Position numbers and translations under genes: made by a program. Under the pieces are notes generated by a model. That model ran no database searches, was not told where the DNA came from, and saw only the letters and a program-made list of their open reading frames with translations. DNA of 64,000 bases from Rhipicephalus microplus (Eukaryota; Arthropoda; Arachnida; Ixodida; Ixodidae): positions 2,777,821-2,841,820 of the forward strand of contig NC_134710.1 of assembly GCF_043290135.1 (NCBI RefSeq), in the 5' to 3' direction. Positions 37,175 through 50,213 of the stretch are shown here, one piece after another (the first letter of the stretch is position 1; every line of letters starts with the position of its first letter).

Positions 37175-38568
37175 CAGGCACGTAGGCGGGGGGGGGGGGG
37201 GGGGCAGCTCCTCCTGGAATTAGTCTAGTCAGCCAATAATGTGAGAGTATAGAGGAAGAAGTACAAGTAGCGGCGTGCGCGTGTAAAGAAATGAAAAGCA
37301 CCTGCTATTCCAGGAACTCGCCAAGAGCAGCTACCAAAGAACCTTTATTCTGAAAGAACAGCAATGCTCGCCGAAAAATTCAGCATCCAGCCTGTGAATC
37401 AACACTGCAACAGAAACGTTACTCACTCATATATTTGAGGCGTCAGCGAGACCATTGATCATGCAAGAAAAAAGATATCCAAGTGAGTCACAAGTCTGAG
37501 AGACACGAGGACAACCTGAAAGACATGAAAAACTTGAGACACATTACAACACCTCATATCCTTACAATAAAGTCGAATGGGAAAGCTGGAAAACTAAATG
37601 GCAAGCCGTGCAAGAGGACTAATTTCCCCTCTTTACTTTGGACGCTTTAGCTGAATGTGAAAAAGCCCGCTTTTCGGACATTCACACACTCCTCGAGATA
37701 TTGGCACCATTGCCAGTGAGTACATCTATTGCAGAACGCAGCTTCTCGGCACTGAAAAAAGTGAAAACATGTTTGAGGAAGCGGGCAGCTGAGGAGTGGC
37801 ATAATGGTGTGGCCCTAATGTCCATTCATTGGATACAAGTCAGTGTCGATGAAGTTATTGCTGTGTTTTAGAGAAACCGCTGAAGATGAAAATTGCAGCA
37901 TAAAGCACTCTTTGCGGCCACGATACATGTTCGTTCTTTTCTTCGGCATTGACCTTTACTCTATGCTAAAACCATTCCCAATGCCATTCTTTAAAATTGC
38001 TTGCTAAAATTGATGTTAATGTCTTCCCTATTTTGTATCAGGGGAGCATCTGTGTTTTAGTTCTTTGTCGTCCAATAAGATTTTTTTAGCCAATGTGCAT
38101 GTTATTTATTTAAGAATTCCTATCATAAAATAGCTCCCATTTTTCTCGCGGGCCTGTTGTTAGACACAGTGTGAGAACTGTGGCAAAGGAAGCATCCGAT
38201 ATGGTTTTTTCAACACATTCGTAAATGAACGACCGATTTCTTTGCACCCCTTCCTCCATCTTTTTCTTTTTGTCACTTGTTTTCGCATTACTGACTCTGT
38301 ACCCTTCCTGGTCGAGATTATTTGGTAGGGAAGTGTTCTCTCTGGTGCACACGCACTATAGCTTTACTGCGCTGTCAAAATCTGCTTTCAATCGCTGATT
38401 CTCGCCTCATCTGCTACATTCCAATTTGTTCCTATTTTATTCTAATAAGTAAGCACCTTCTATATAGCCAGACAAACTTTTACATGCCATGAAAAGAATT
38501 TCTTTGGAACAATAAAAACAATTAGGCCTTGCCCGTCCTACCCGAAAAAAATCTTGCCTACGTGCCTG
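37175..38568 (+). mobile_element. hAT DNA transposon, deleted copy with TIRs
   Basis: CAGGCACGTAGGC at 37175-37187 pairs exactly with GCCTACGTGCCTG at 38556-38568, a 13-base TIR starting CAG as in hAT elements. The flanking 8-mers GTAGGAGT and GCGGTAGT agree at five positions, compatible with a worn 8-base target duplication. A G run (37188-37204) sits just inside the left TIR. The inside holds the end of a hAT transposase. Confidence 0.8.
37300..37871 (+). pseudogene. hAT transposase, C-terminal dimerisation region
   Basis: The frame ending at 37871 reads LLEILAPLPVSTSIAERSFS and ALKKVKTCLRKR, the signature of the hAT C-terminal dimerisation domain, of the ZMYM/zinc-finger-linked kind. In the same frame upstream VEWESWKTKWQAVQED is followed by one TAA at 37620-37622. 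A weaker stretch from 37300 (LPKNLYSERTAMLAEKFSI) may be the preceding part. The catalytic core and BED finger are gone. Confidence 0.8.
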
Positions 38569-39116
38569 GCGGTAGTCACTCCAGCAACGTGTTTCAACTA
38601 CTAGAATGGCTCTGGAGCACACCCAACCATTTATTTTACCTACAGTGAGAAGTAATGTTGGAGCATCAGTTAGGGCCATGGTGGTTATGGCCTACCGAAA
38701 AAGCAAATTAAGGTCTTGTTGCCTGATGCTTTTCTAGGCTTCTAATTCAGTAACATGAAAACACTGCCTGTAGTTGTATTTACTTGCATCAGACACTAGC
38801 CGAAATGCCGGAATTTCACACAACGTGGCTCATATGCAGCTACTCTAGAGTACGCACTATTACGTTGAGCGCTCATATCTGTTATGCAGTACACTTCAAA
38901 GTTCTTTGCATTCGGCTTCCCCAAAGCACACTTTGTTCAATTTACACACCAAGATATTTCATAGCTGTCTTCGCAAATGAAGAAGTAGTTACAGTTACGA
39001 TTCTGTTTTCACTGAACAATGTCTGCTTGTGTTTAGAGGAATTGAAGGTTTGAAGGTTCCATAGTGCCTCAAAATTTTTCCGATACCAATTTATGACAGG
39101 GATGCCAATGGTAAAA

Positions 39117-39429
<313 letters not shown>

Positions 39430-39435
39430 TCAGCC

Positions 39436-39738
39436 TGACTACGTCCACTGCAGGACAAAGGCCTCTCCCATGTTCCGCCAGTTAACCCGGTCCCAATTTA
39501 TACCCGCAAACTTCTTAATTTCATCTGCCCACCTAACCTTCTGTCTCCCCCTAACCCGCTTTCTCTCTCTGGGAATCCAGTTAATTACTCTTAATGACCA
39601 GCGGTTATCCTGTCTACGCGCTACATGCCCGGCCCATGTCCATTTCCTCTTCTTTATTTCAACTATGATATCCTTAACGCCCGTTTCTCCCCTAATCCAC
39701 TCCGCTCTCTTCTTGTCTCTCAAGGTTACACCTACCAA
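39436..39738 (-). pseudogene. RTE C-terminal region
   Basis: Continues the RTE frame past the [44 protein letters not shown] and [17 protein letters not shown]. This WAGHVARR/RWxDEI block is typical of RTE-type and related arthropod LINE C-termini; its biochemical role is not established. It stops at FVLQWT close to the AT tail. Confidence 0.85.
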
Positions 39739-39763
39739 TTTTCATTCCATTGCTCGCTGCATC

Positions 39764-40013
39764 CCAGCCCCGCCGCGGTGGTCTAGTGGCTAAGGTACTC
39801 GGCTGCTGACCCGCAGGGCGCGGGTTCGAATTCCGGCTGCGGCGGCTGCATTTCCGATGGAGGCGGAAATGTTGTAGGCCCGTGTGCTCAGATTTGGGTG
39901 CACGTTAAAGAACCCCAGGTGGTCGAAATTTCCGGAGCCTTCCACTACGCCGTCTCTCATAATCATATAGTGGTTTTGGGACGTTAAACCCCACATATCA
40001 ATCAATCAATCAA
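39764..40013 (+). mobile_element. Ruka-like SINE, copy 5, inside the RTE LINE
   Basis: Full-length copy with tRNA head, B box GGTTCGAATTCC and tail ATCAATCAATCAAT. A perfect 13-base target duplication TGCTCGCTGCATC (39751-39763 and 40014-40026) breaks the RTE reading frame. The insertion is therefore younger than the LINE copy. Confidence 0.95.
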
Positions 40014-40538
40014 TGCTCGCTGCATCGTCCTCAATTTAAGCTGAACCCTCTTTGTGAGTCTCCAGGTTTCTGCTCCGTAGCTAAGTACCGGCAAGATACA
40101 GCTGTTATATACCTTCCTCTTAAGGAGTAATGGCAATCTACCTGTCATAATTTGAGAGTGCTTGCCAAATGTGCTCCACCCCATTCTTATTCTTCTAATT
40201 ACTTCAATCTCGTGGTTAGGCTCTGTGGTTATTACCTGCCCTAAGTAGACATTGCCTTTTACAACTTCAAGTGCACTATTACCTATCTCGAAGCGCTGTT
40301 CTTTTCCGAGGTTGTTGTACTTTACTTTCGTTTTCTGCAGATTAATTTTAAGACCCACCTTTCTGCTCTCCCTGTGTAACTCCGTAATGATGAGGTGCAT
40401 GTGGTCCCTTGAGTTACTCGGCAATGCAATGTCATCAGCGAAGCGCAGGTTACTAAGGTATTCTCCATTAACTCTTATCCCTAACTGTTCCCATTCTAGG
40501 CTTCTGAAAACCTCCTGTAAGCACGCGGTAAATAGCAT
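40002..40538 (-). pseudogene. RTE reverse transcriptase, catalytic FADD part
   Basis: Reads LFTACLQEVFRSLEWEQLG, NLRFADDIALPSN with the catalytic FADD at 40442-40431, then KVGLKINLQKTKVKY, VYLGQVITTEPNHEIEVIRR and SYGAETWRLTKR. The last codons run into a Ruka SINE inserted at 40013. All RT catalytic aspartates visible here are intact. Confidence 0.9.
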
Positions 40539-40561
40539 TGGGGAGATTGTGTCCCCCTGCC

Positions 40562-41944
40562 TTACACCCTTTTTATTGGTAATCTGTTGCTTTCTTTATG
40601 AAGCACTATGGTAGCAGTTGATCCCCTGTAGATTTCTTCCAGAATGTTTATATAAACTTCATCTACGCCCTGATTCCGCAGTGTCTGCATGACGGCTGAT
40701 ATTTCTACTGAATCAGACGCCTTCTCGTAATCTATGAAGGCTATGTATAGTGGTTGGTTATACTCTGAGCATTTCTCTATTACCTGATTGATAGTATGAA
40801 TGTGGTCAATTGTTGAGTAGCCTGTTCGAAATCCTGCTTGTTCCTTTGGTTGATTGAATTCTAATGTTTTCTTTACTCTGTTAGCAATTACCTTTGTAAA
40901 TAGTTTGTACACTACAGAGAGCAAGCTGATCGGCCTGTAATTCTTCAAGTCCTTGTCATCTCCTTTCTTATGTATTAAGATGATGTTAGCATTCTTCCAA
41001 GACTCTGGTACCCTTCCCGTCAGGAGACACCTCGTAAACAGGGTGGCTAGTTTTTCTAACACAATCTGTCCTCCATCTTTCAGCAGATCTGATGTTACCT
41101 GATCCTCACCAGCAGCTTTGCCTCTTTGCATGCTCTCCAAAGCTTTTCTGACTTCTCCTATCATTACTGGCGGGGTGTCGTCTGGGTTACTGCTAGTTCT
41201 TATAGTATTAAGGTCGTGGTTGTCTCGGCTACTGTACAGATCTCTGTAAAACTCCTCCGCTATTTTAACTATCCTATCCATATTGGTAGTTATTTTGCCT
41301 TCTTTGTCCCTTAGTGCATACATCCTACTTTTGCCTATCCCAAGCTTCCTCTTCACTGCTGTGAAGCTTCCTCCGTTTTTCAGAGCGTGTTCAATTCTCT
41401 CCACGTTATACCTCCTTACATCGCATACTTTACGTGTATTAATCAACTTCGAAAGCTCTGCCAGTTCTATTTCGTCTGTTGTACTTGACACTTTCAAGGT
41501 TTGACGCTTCTTAATTAGGTTCTTCGTTTCCTGGGAAAGCTTGCCAGTGTCCTGTCTAACTACCCTGCCTCCAACTTCCACTGCACACTCCGTAATGATA
41601 CTCGTCAGATTATCATTCATTGTATCTACGCTAAGGTTGGTTTCCTCACTAAGAGCCGAGTACCTGTTCTGCAGCGACACTCTCAATTCCTGTACTTTCC
41701 CTCTCAGTGCTAGCTCATCGACTGGCTTCTTGCGTATCAGTTTCTGTCGTTCCTTCTTCAAGTCCAGGCGAATTCGAGACCGTACCATTCTATGGTCACT
41801 GCATCGTACTTTGCCAACCACTTCCACATCCTGCACGATTCCTGGGTGTGCGGTCATTATAAAGTCTATTTCGTTCTTATTTTCGCCATTAGGGCTCCTC
41901 CATGTCCACTTGCGGTTTTTTCGTTTTCGGTAGAAGGTATTCAA
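40562..41944 (-). pseudogene. RTE endonuclease end and reverse transcriptase
   Basis: A 460-codon frame. It begins with the endonuclease tail NTFYRKRKNRKWTWRSPNGE and SDHRMVRSRI (SDH motif), crosses a linker, and enters RT at KAAGEDQVTSDLLKDGG, LIHKKGDDKDLKNYRPISLL, EQAGFRTGYSTIDHI and FIDYEKASDSVE (motif A, Asp kept; family form KAFDSVE). A frameshift at about 40545 separates it from the next block, where the expected GVRQGDTISP phrase is split. Confidence 0.9.
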
Positions 41945-42142
41945 AATCCGTAAATTATTGCGTTCTGCAAATTCTACTAAAAGCTCTCCTTCGGCATTTC
42001 TAGTACCGATGCCATAATCTCCTACTGCCTGGCCTCCAGCCTATCTTTGCATTAAAGTCTGCCATCAGTATAGTATAGTGTGTTTTTACCCTACTCATTG
42101 CTGATTCCACGTCCGTCTTCATAGAAGCTTTCAACTGATGCG

Positions 42143-42637
42143 TCATCGTGACTGGATGTAGGCGCGTAAGGTTGTATCCTTCATCTTGTATCTCTTATTG
42201 AGTTTAATTACGATACCTACCACCCTTTCATTAATGCTATAATATTCCTCTATGTTGCCAGCTATGTTTCTGTGAATTAGGAACCCCACTCCCAGTTCTC
42301 TTCTGTCTGCCAAGCCCCGATAGCAAAGGACGTGCCCATTCTGTAGCACCGTATAGGCCTCATCTGTCCTTCTAACCTCACTGAGCCCTATTATATCCCA
42401 TTTAACACCCTCTAGCTCTTCGAATAGTACAGCTAGACTTCCCTCACTAGATAAGGTTCTAGCGTTAAACGTTGCCAAGTTCAGGTTCCAATGGCGGCCT
42501 GTATTCCAGAGATTTTTAGCACCCTCTGTTGCGTTGCAGATCTGACCGCCGCCATAGTCAGTTGCTTCGCAGCTGCTGAGGACTGAGGGCCGTGAGTTAT
42601 TTGGCGTATCCATGTGGGAGGTCAGCGAAGTGTGCAC
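42143..42637 (-). pseudogene. RTE endonuclease domain, N-terminal part
   Basis: Open for 164 codons. Reads LNLATFNARTLSSEGSL (family NARTL), GVKWDIIGLSEVRRT with the catalytic Glu, then GVGFLIHRNIAGNIEEY and VVGIVIKLNKRYK. The later half (42140-41945) continues in other frames with recognisable NGDFNA-like and YGIGT-like phrases, then rejoins at 41944. It would nick target DNA for insertion. Two frameshifts separate it from the RT. Confidence 0.85.
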
Positions 42638-42678
42638 CTAACACCTAAAAGTGCCTCCACCATCAGGCACACCTAACA

Positions 42679-44079
42679 GTGCCTGATGGTTTGCTTCTGG
42701 TGACGATGGAAGTCACCTCCCTCTACACTAACATACCCCACAAGGACGGTATACAGGCTGTTTTAGATTCATATGACCACTCCAAATCTGACAAGGTAAT
42801 TGACACGTCAACTCTCGAAACACTGCTGAAGCTCATTCTAGAGTTGAATAACTTCGAATTCAATGGCTCTCATTACGTACAGATCAGTGGAACATCGATG
42901 GGTACAAAGATAGGCCCTACATACGCAAACATCTTCATGGGAGTGCTCGAAGAATCGTTTCTTAAGAGTGTGCCACTAAAGCCTGAGCATTTCAAACGCT
43001 ACATCGATGACATATTTTTTATTTGGACACCTGGTGAAACAGAACTTCTAAACTTTATAGCGAAATTCAACCAGGTACATCCCGCTATAACATTCTCCCA
43101 TACTTAATCACCCTTGTCTGTAGCCTTTCTCGACGTCAGGATTACCATTTCCCATGGACGCCTAATTACGAAGCTTTTTAAAAAGCCAACCGATAATCAC
43201 CAGTTTCTTCATTTTGAAAGTAGCCACGTGCGCCATTGGAAGACTGGAATTCCATATAGCCAGGCACAGCGCTTTAGGCGCATATGCTCTGAAGATCAAG
43301 ATTTCAATTCTTGCTGCCATGATCTGAAAAAGAAGCTTCTTAAGCGAAAATATCCAGAAAAAATTATTGACGACGCGATACACCGAGCCAGAGGACGCGA
43401 TCGAATGGACTGTTTAAAAGGTAGCATAAAAAGCAACGGGCTTCAGACAGCCAATTTAGTACTAACACACTCAGCGTCCATCCCCAAAGTTCAAGGTATA
43501 CTGCATAACCATTATTACAACATCCTCACCCAAAGCGACAGACTGAAAGCGGTCTTTCCTGAGCCCCCTTCAGTAGTATATAGGCGCTCAAAAAACATAG
43601 GTGACATCCTGACGTCATCTAAAATTGCTACTACTAACCGTACTGGTTGTAGCCGCTGCAACAAACCCCGTTGTAAAGTTTGTCCTCATATAGAACCGTC
43701 ATTAACAGCCACCAGCACATCTAACCAATTCATTTTCACAATTAGGTGAAGCTTTAATTGTGATTCATCTAATGTAGTGTATTTACTTGAGTGTGGCACC
43801 TGCCATATGCAATACATAGGCTACACTGAAACCCCATTCAGAATACGTTTCAACAATCACAGATCGCATGCTAAAACCCAACCAAACCTTCCATTATCAA
43901 AGCATCTGAACATGCCCGGCCACTCATTTAGTAACCTCAAAGTCACGATACTAGAATCGGGATTCCGCACCAGCCATGATCGTGAACTGCGCGAATCATA
44001 TCTCATTCATAAATTTAACACTGTTTCAGCTGGAATCAACAAAAACAAAGGAAAACTGACCTGTCTTTCACTAGATTAA
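42679..44079 (+). pseudogene. Penelope RT-GIY-YIG polyprotein, two nonsense codons
   Basis: One frame runs from before 42679 to 44079 with only two stops, TAA at 43105 and TGA at 43747. RT motif A region reads EVTSLYTNIPHKDG; Glu stands where the family has Asp (42709). GTSMGTKIGPTYANIFMG follows, and the catalytic YIDD is at 43000-43011. A Cys cluster CSRCNKPRCKVC (43654-43690) forms the CCHH-like link. GIY-YIG begins VYLLECGTC (43777) and YIGYTE (43813), with the catalytic Arg region RIRFNNHRSH. Ends IHKFNTVSAGINKNKG. This enzyme pair copies the RNA and nicks target DNA. Confidence 0.9.
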
Positions 44080-44481
44080 GAGCGATGATGCACTGGTTTC
44101 AAATTGTACCACCTAAATCACGCCTTCTATGTGTGCCCTTTTTATTTTTATTTTTTATTTATCTTTAATCATTTCACAGTGGCTTCCATTATACGTTCAC
44201 ATATCACTAAGATTGTTCTTATGCTGCCAAGCAATGTCATTACACATCTACATCTCTTAACTATGTATAAGCATGGTATCCCGTCACAGTACATGTAAGG
44301 GAATCTTTAACTATGTCTTTAGTATGTATGTACCCTTCTGGTTTTCGTATTTTTTGTCTTTTTTTCTTTTTTTGTGAAGCACTTGACATTTTATGATGCG
44401 CATTGTAATGCTAACCAGAGCAGATGGCGCTGACCTGTTATTGAAAGGAGCTTTTAAAGCCATGTATGAACTGTTGTCACA

Positions 44482-44525
44482 TTACTCTGACGAAGGCTGG
44501 TCCACCAGCTGAAAACGTTTAGTAA
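44482..44525 (+). ncRNA. Hammerhead ribozyme motif of the Penelope element
   Basis: Parts in order: stem I TTACT (44482-44486), core CTGACGA (44487-44493), stem II GCTGG-TCCA-CCAGC (five perfect pairs), core GAA (44511), short palindromic stem III AACGTT, cleavage base T, stem I AGTAA (44521-44525). Stem I pairs perfectly over five bases. There is an extra AG/T asymmetry at the base of stem II. This minimal type I form is known from Penelope-like elements, so its place about 400 bases after the GIY-YIG stop is as expected. Cleavage is not demonstrated. Confidence 0.82.
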
Positions 44526-44552
44526 AGACGCTTCCACGAAAGTTTCGTCGTC

Positions 44553-45121
<569 letters not shown>

Positions 45122-45122
45122 A

Positions 45123-45136
45123 TGGCGCAGCCCAAC
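45123..45136 (+). promoter_or_regulatory. Candidate primer binding site
   Basis: TGGCGCAGCCCAAC begins just after the LTR. TGG complements the CCA end of a tRNA and the sequence resembles the TGGCGCCCAAC type with two extra bases. The tRNA species cannot be named. Confidence 0.5.
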
Positions 45137-45234
45137 AAGTGAACCCTCTGCGGCAAGCCACCGGTACGTGTCATCGTGGTTCATCGGCAGCGCGGGCTTC
45201 GCCATCGAGGAACGTCGTTCATGCTTCCTTGGCA

Positions 45235-46878
45235 ATGGGGTCCCACCCGCCGCTTCAGCTACCCTTCAGACCACTAGTGGATGGCGTCCAGACCTCCCCT
45301 GGGGTTCTAAGGCATGGCCTAATTGACACCCTGCCACCGTTTCACGGCAGGGACCCGCACCAGCTCCTGTCTTTTGGGAATGCCGGTCACGCTTCCCATG
45401 GCCTACATTCCCGTTTCGGTACTCTTTCAACATATCAGCCGCCACGGAACACCGTCCAGGCTTCCCTGCTCGTCAACCTCACCGGCGTGAGTGCTACCAT
45501 TGCTACTTACTCATACTCAAAGACCGCGATCACTGGCTCATCAGGCTTCATGCCCGACAGCGCCGCGGACCTGCGGCGTACCATCACGCTACTCCGCGTC
45601 GAGACTAACGAACTGACAGCGTTAATCTCTGAGCGAGCTCCTACAATGTTGCCAGCATTGCGTGCCATTAACGCAGTGTTGAATGTAGCTGCCTCACCCG
45701 ACCTCGAGGAGAGCCCACCGGAGCAACGCAGGGAGCTTTGGTCTTCTCTCTTCGAGCTCTCACACCATCTCGCCTGCTTCGCGTCGGTGATCTCTGCGTT
45801 GCCACCTGCCACCCCACCATCAACGGCCGTCTGCAAACTACCAGAATTCCACGGGTTTTAGAACAACGCCGACAGCTGGGTGGCAACCGTCAATGCGCTA
45901 GCAGTGAGTGAAGCTTGGACGGAGCCTCAGAAATGGTGCGTGACTATGGATGGCCGTCGGGAAGGTGCCGTGGCATGGCACCGGTATGAAGGCGTGAAGC
46001 AGCTGTGCTGGGCGGACTGGAGCTGCAAGCTCATAGCTGATTTTGGGCGTACTCCTGACCACCTCTCCGCCAAGACCCCGTCCAACCTGGTCGGTATCGA
46101 GGAGGAAGCTCCAGAGGCTTTCCACCTTGAGACTGCAGCTCTGCGCTCCAGTTTACCACTCGAGCACTTAGACACTTTGTCGATACCCGAAGAAAGTTCA
46201 CTGCGGCCAGAGGCCGCTACAGAAGTCGGACCTCGTGAAGGGCGTTGCTCCAACAAAACAGTCACAGAGAATCATCTCGACTGTGCTGCATTGCCCATAA
46301 CCGATGCGCCCACTTTCGCACACCGAGCTGAAGTGGAGCAACAGCTCGAAGGTTCCTCGGAGCCCACCAGCCCCGCGACAGAAAGCTTCTCCGCCTGTCC
46401 TACAAATGACGTCAGACGCAGGTGCGACACTCCACTGCTACTCTCAGTACCCGAGCTGGTACGCGACGCCATTACGTTAGCGGGAGAGACTGAGACTAGT
46501 CCTCATACAGCTCAGTTAGAGATGCCACCCAAACTATCACATTTACTGAGTCAAGTGGAGACACCAGCATCGCCTATGCTTGAATCGCCTATGGTCATGG
46601 CGCCGGTAAAGCCCAAGGTAACCACTGCTTGTATTACTGACCAAGATCATGAGGAGAAAGTTGGCACTCAAGATGCAGACAGTAGCCAATACGACGACAG
46701 ATTCACAGTCCCGATGGACTTGTGGCAAACTCTGGCACCCAGTTCCAGCGTGGTTGAGACCGACCTCCTGGAGTCAGCCAGTATCAACCTCCAGATCTAC
46801 TTCTGGCAGATACCCGGACCAAATCGCAGTATCGCTGTGAGCATCGGTCACAACGAGGCAGCTAGGGCCGTCCACTAG
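45235..46878 (+). pseudogene. Gag-like protein of the LTR element, one nonsense codon
   Basis: The frame is open from inside the LTR (45088) to 46878 except for TAG at 45859-45861. I take ATG 45235 (MGSHPPLQLPF) as the first start after the primer site. The middle reads VCKLPEFHGF and, after the stop, NNADSWVATVNALAVSEAWT, EGAVAWHRYEGVKQLCWADW: a capsid-like block as in gypsy Gag (PxFxG..DxxxWxxxxxxxA). The C-terminal 280 residues are Ser/Thr/Pro/Glu-rich without zinc knuckle. It would form particles packaging the RNA. The single stop and otherwise long frame suggest recent loss. Confidence 0.7.
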
Positions 46879-46894
46879 AAACTCTTCCCCCAGA

Positions 46895-47285
46895 TTGACT
46901 GATATTTAGGATTTAACGTCCCAAAACCGCCGTATGATTATGAGAGACGCCGTAGTGGAGGGCTCCGGAAATTTGGACCACCTGGGTTTCTTTAACGTGC
47001 TCCCAAGTCTGAGCACACGGGCCTACAACATTTCTGCCTCCATCGGAAATGCAGCCGCCGCAGCCGGGATTCAATCCCGCAACCTACGCGTCAGCAGCCG
47101 AGTACCTTAGCCACTAGACCACCGCGGCGGGGCAAAACTTCGACACCTAGATCGCATCACTGGACCAACCATTTCCAAATACCAGGACCTTTAAGGATGA
47201 GCAACAAAGGGACAGCACCATTCAGCAACTTCTTGCTGCCAACCTTAGTCCCTAGACCTTAGTCACTAGACCACCACGGCGGGGC
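46895..47285 (-). mobile_element. Composite Ruka SINE, copy 6, with extra 5' head
   Basis: A full minus-strand Ruka (46895-47133) is followed on its head side by 125 bases of other sequence and then by a second partial head (CACTAGACCACCACGGCGGG, 47265-47284). The whole block is enclosed by a perfect 16-base target duplication AAACTCTTCCCCCAGA (46879-46894 and 47286-47301). It therefore inserted as one unit, apparently as a chimeric transcript. Confidence 0.88.
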
Positions 47286-47408
47286 AAACTCTTCCCCCAG
47301 ACCATCGCCCCATGTTGCATTGTGGTCCGGGCCAACCACCACGATGCAGCTAAGCCCATACACCAAAAACTTTGCCGCCAGATCCGCGCACGCGCAGTCA
47401 TAGCCGAG

Positions 47409-47677
<269 letters not shown>

Positions 47678-47720
47678 GCTTATATGCAGAAGAATAACTT
47701 CGGCTGCCGCAAGGTTATAA

Positions 47721-47974
<254 letters not shown>

Positions 47975-48559
47975 TTGGTAGCTCTTGCCATTTCCATCTA
48001 TATTCTTGGACAAGTAACTGATTACACAAATAATTACCGAAACAGATCCAAAGCAATGCAATCTATACTCGCTTACAATTGAAAAAAAAACTAAAAAACA
48101 CTCCGCCTGTAGGACCAAAGTGCAGGTGGTTCTTCACCAATGAATTACAGTCGTGGTAATTCTTTGCGCTTCAACTGCGAGTACTTTTTCATGGTAAACA
48201 TATGTAAATACTACACTTATATAGAGTTAGAGGTTCATCGTTGCTACATGGAGTATTGCATTCAGTTCAGCAGCGATTTCAGAATCCCTGGTGAAATTTA
48301 TCAGGATGTTCAAGCTTGCTACCTTAGATCAATTGTGGCAACATATCTTTGTATCAAAAACGATGGCGCTTGCCCTAGCTTACACTGATGCGTGGTACGT
48401 TCTTTCAAACTAAAAACCGTAATTCTAAATTTTGTGTGAGGACGAGTCCACGAAACCGCTTTCCGCATTTCGAATTCACCCGCCAAAAACCCGGGCTGCC
48501 ATGTGTAGTAGATCTGGGTGCCTGCGCAGTGTGGATATTTTGGCAACGAAGCCGCCAAT

Positions 48560-49045
48560 GACCACACTTGAGGTATCATCAACCGAGCCGCGGCGGAATT
48601 CGGAGTCATGCTCTTGCAAGGAGCGCATGCATTCGTTCCACGAGATAACTCGAGCGTATCATGCTGAACGCCAGATATACCCTCACCCCACCGATCCATG
48701 GAGAACTTTCACCAAATTTTATGGCGGTGTCTCAAGAACCGCACACTTCCCTCCCCCTATTTCCTTCCTTGCACTTACCTAGAGGCATACAGCCAGTCCG
48801 GGGCCCAATGCACCCATCCCCACGCTACCTTTACTCACATTCTCTTGGAATGCCCGGTGGACGTTCCTCCGCGGAGCTTAGAGCCACTGACAACATGGGA
48901 GGCTGTGCTGCACTTGACGGGTCCGCCCAAGTGTAAGATCACCACTGGCCCGGCAGCCCACGTCATGCAACTAGATGAAATCATGAACGCACAGGGCAGA
49001 GGAGTCGTGCGGGGACCCTGGGATGTGCGTGCCCAATTCCCTTGA
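48560..49045 (+). pseudogene. LINE C-terminus fragment (I/Jockey-like group)
   Basis: Two overlapping frames show the end of a LINE ORF2: SFHEITRAYHAERQIYPHP (about 48634-48690), then HQILWRCLKNRTLPSPYFL (about 48709-48765) and AQCTHPHATFTHILLECP (about 48805-48860), the Cys/His block (C..C..H..C) that ends ORF2 of many arthropod LINEs. The frame closes at 49045 after RGPWDVRAQFP. RT is absent, so it is a 5'-truncated copy. The precise clade is uncertain. Confidence 0.65.
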
Positions 49046-49049
49046 TTCA

Positions 49050-50200
49050 CTAAAGTTTTTCCTCCTTCTCAACACTATGGAACACTTTAGAGCTGTCACA
49101 GAAATGTGTAAGCGTCATTGGATGGAACATTTATGCGCATTCTCACTGTGGAAGGAACTGTGAAAGCTTGTTTTAGTGGCTATTGTGGGCCACATAGACG
49201 AGTAAGCAAATTGTGCTGTATTGCCACTGCTGCTCTGTCATGACAGCTCGAAATAATAGTTTTATCATGAAATACCCATATATTAGTGACAGCGATGCTA
49301 AAACTGCTGCACATGAGCGGGAATTCAATAGCGAAATGGAATAACTGTACGCAAGGTAATCAAACAACTTGTCACTCGAAAGATAGATCTTTCACTTCTG
49401 TCTTGCTTCAGCGGCACGTGTTGTGTTGAAGTCGCGGATCTGGTAGTGGTGTCCAACGCCAGAGTAAGAGCTCGCTCGCAGAGTTCCTCAGCTCCTCCAA
49501 CTCTGGCATTAGAATCTAACATTAGTTTGTCAACTATCAGCTAACAGCAGCAATACACCAAAAAATCTGCAGTACGACAGCCCTGCGCAGAGGGTGCATG
49601 GACTTCTGTATGAAGTAAGTGTGCATGAGAAGTTGGAAACTACACAGGAAAGTGGCAAACACTGCAAGATTAGGCTGAACTGTTGACAGCAGTGTCTACG
49701 TTTCATTGTGTATGTTTCTTCAACAAACACCAAGGGCAGTTGAGTAGCTTAGAAAATTTCCTGCATAGCAACAAAGCTGCCATCTGGTGATGGCAGTTTG
49801 ATGGACTGATGTTTCCTCACGACTGCTTTTTTTGTGACAGATGCTAAAGTTTTTCAATAAACAAATTCATTGCCACTTTATGTACAGAGTACAGAAGGTG
49901 AATCGTTTCTTTAATGCCAACTCGCCTACAAGTGAATGTCTATTCTGCTTTGTCCCTCTTTCCAAAATACTTCTAGGCTATCCTTGGCAAAAGATGTTAA
50001 AGCAAATAGCCCAACTACATACCATTATAGGGCTAATCTATACACTCACAGCAACTTGTTTACGTTTTGCAGCGGTGACAGGCAGTGATACTTGCTGAAA
50101 TGGTAGTTTTGTCATACATAATCTGTGATTTCTAGCATCTTACGTTTTTTCCATTACTCTCACTGTAATTTGTTCTCCAAGGCTTTCTTGAAAATAGGGC
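49050..50200. other. Intron stretch without recognised element (1.1 kb)
   Basis: Only short frames. Lies just downstream of exon b of the minus-strand gene. Confidence 0.4.
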
Positions 50201-50213
50201 TCACAGCTTTTAC

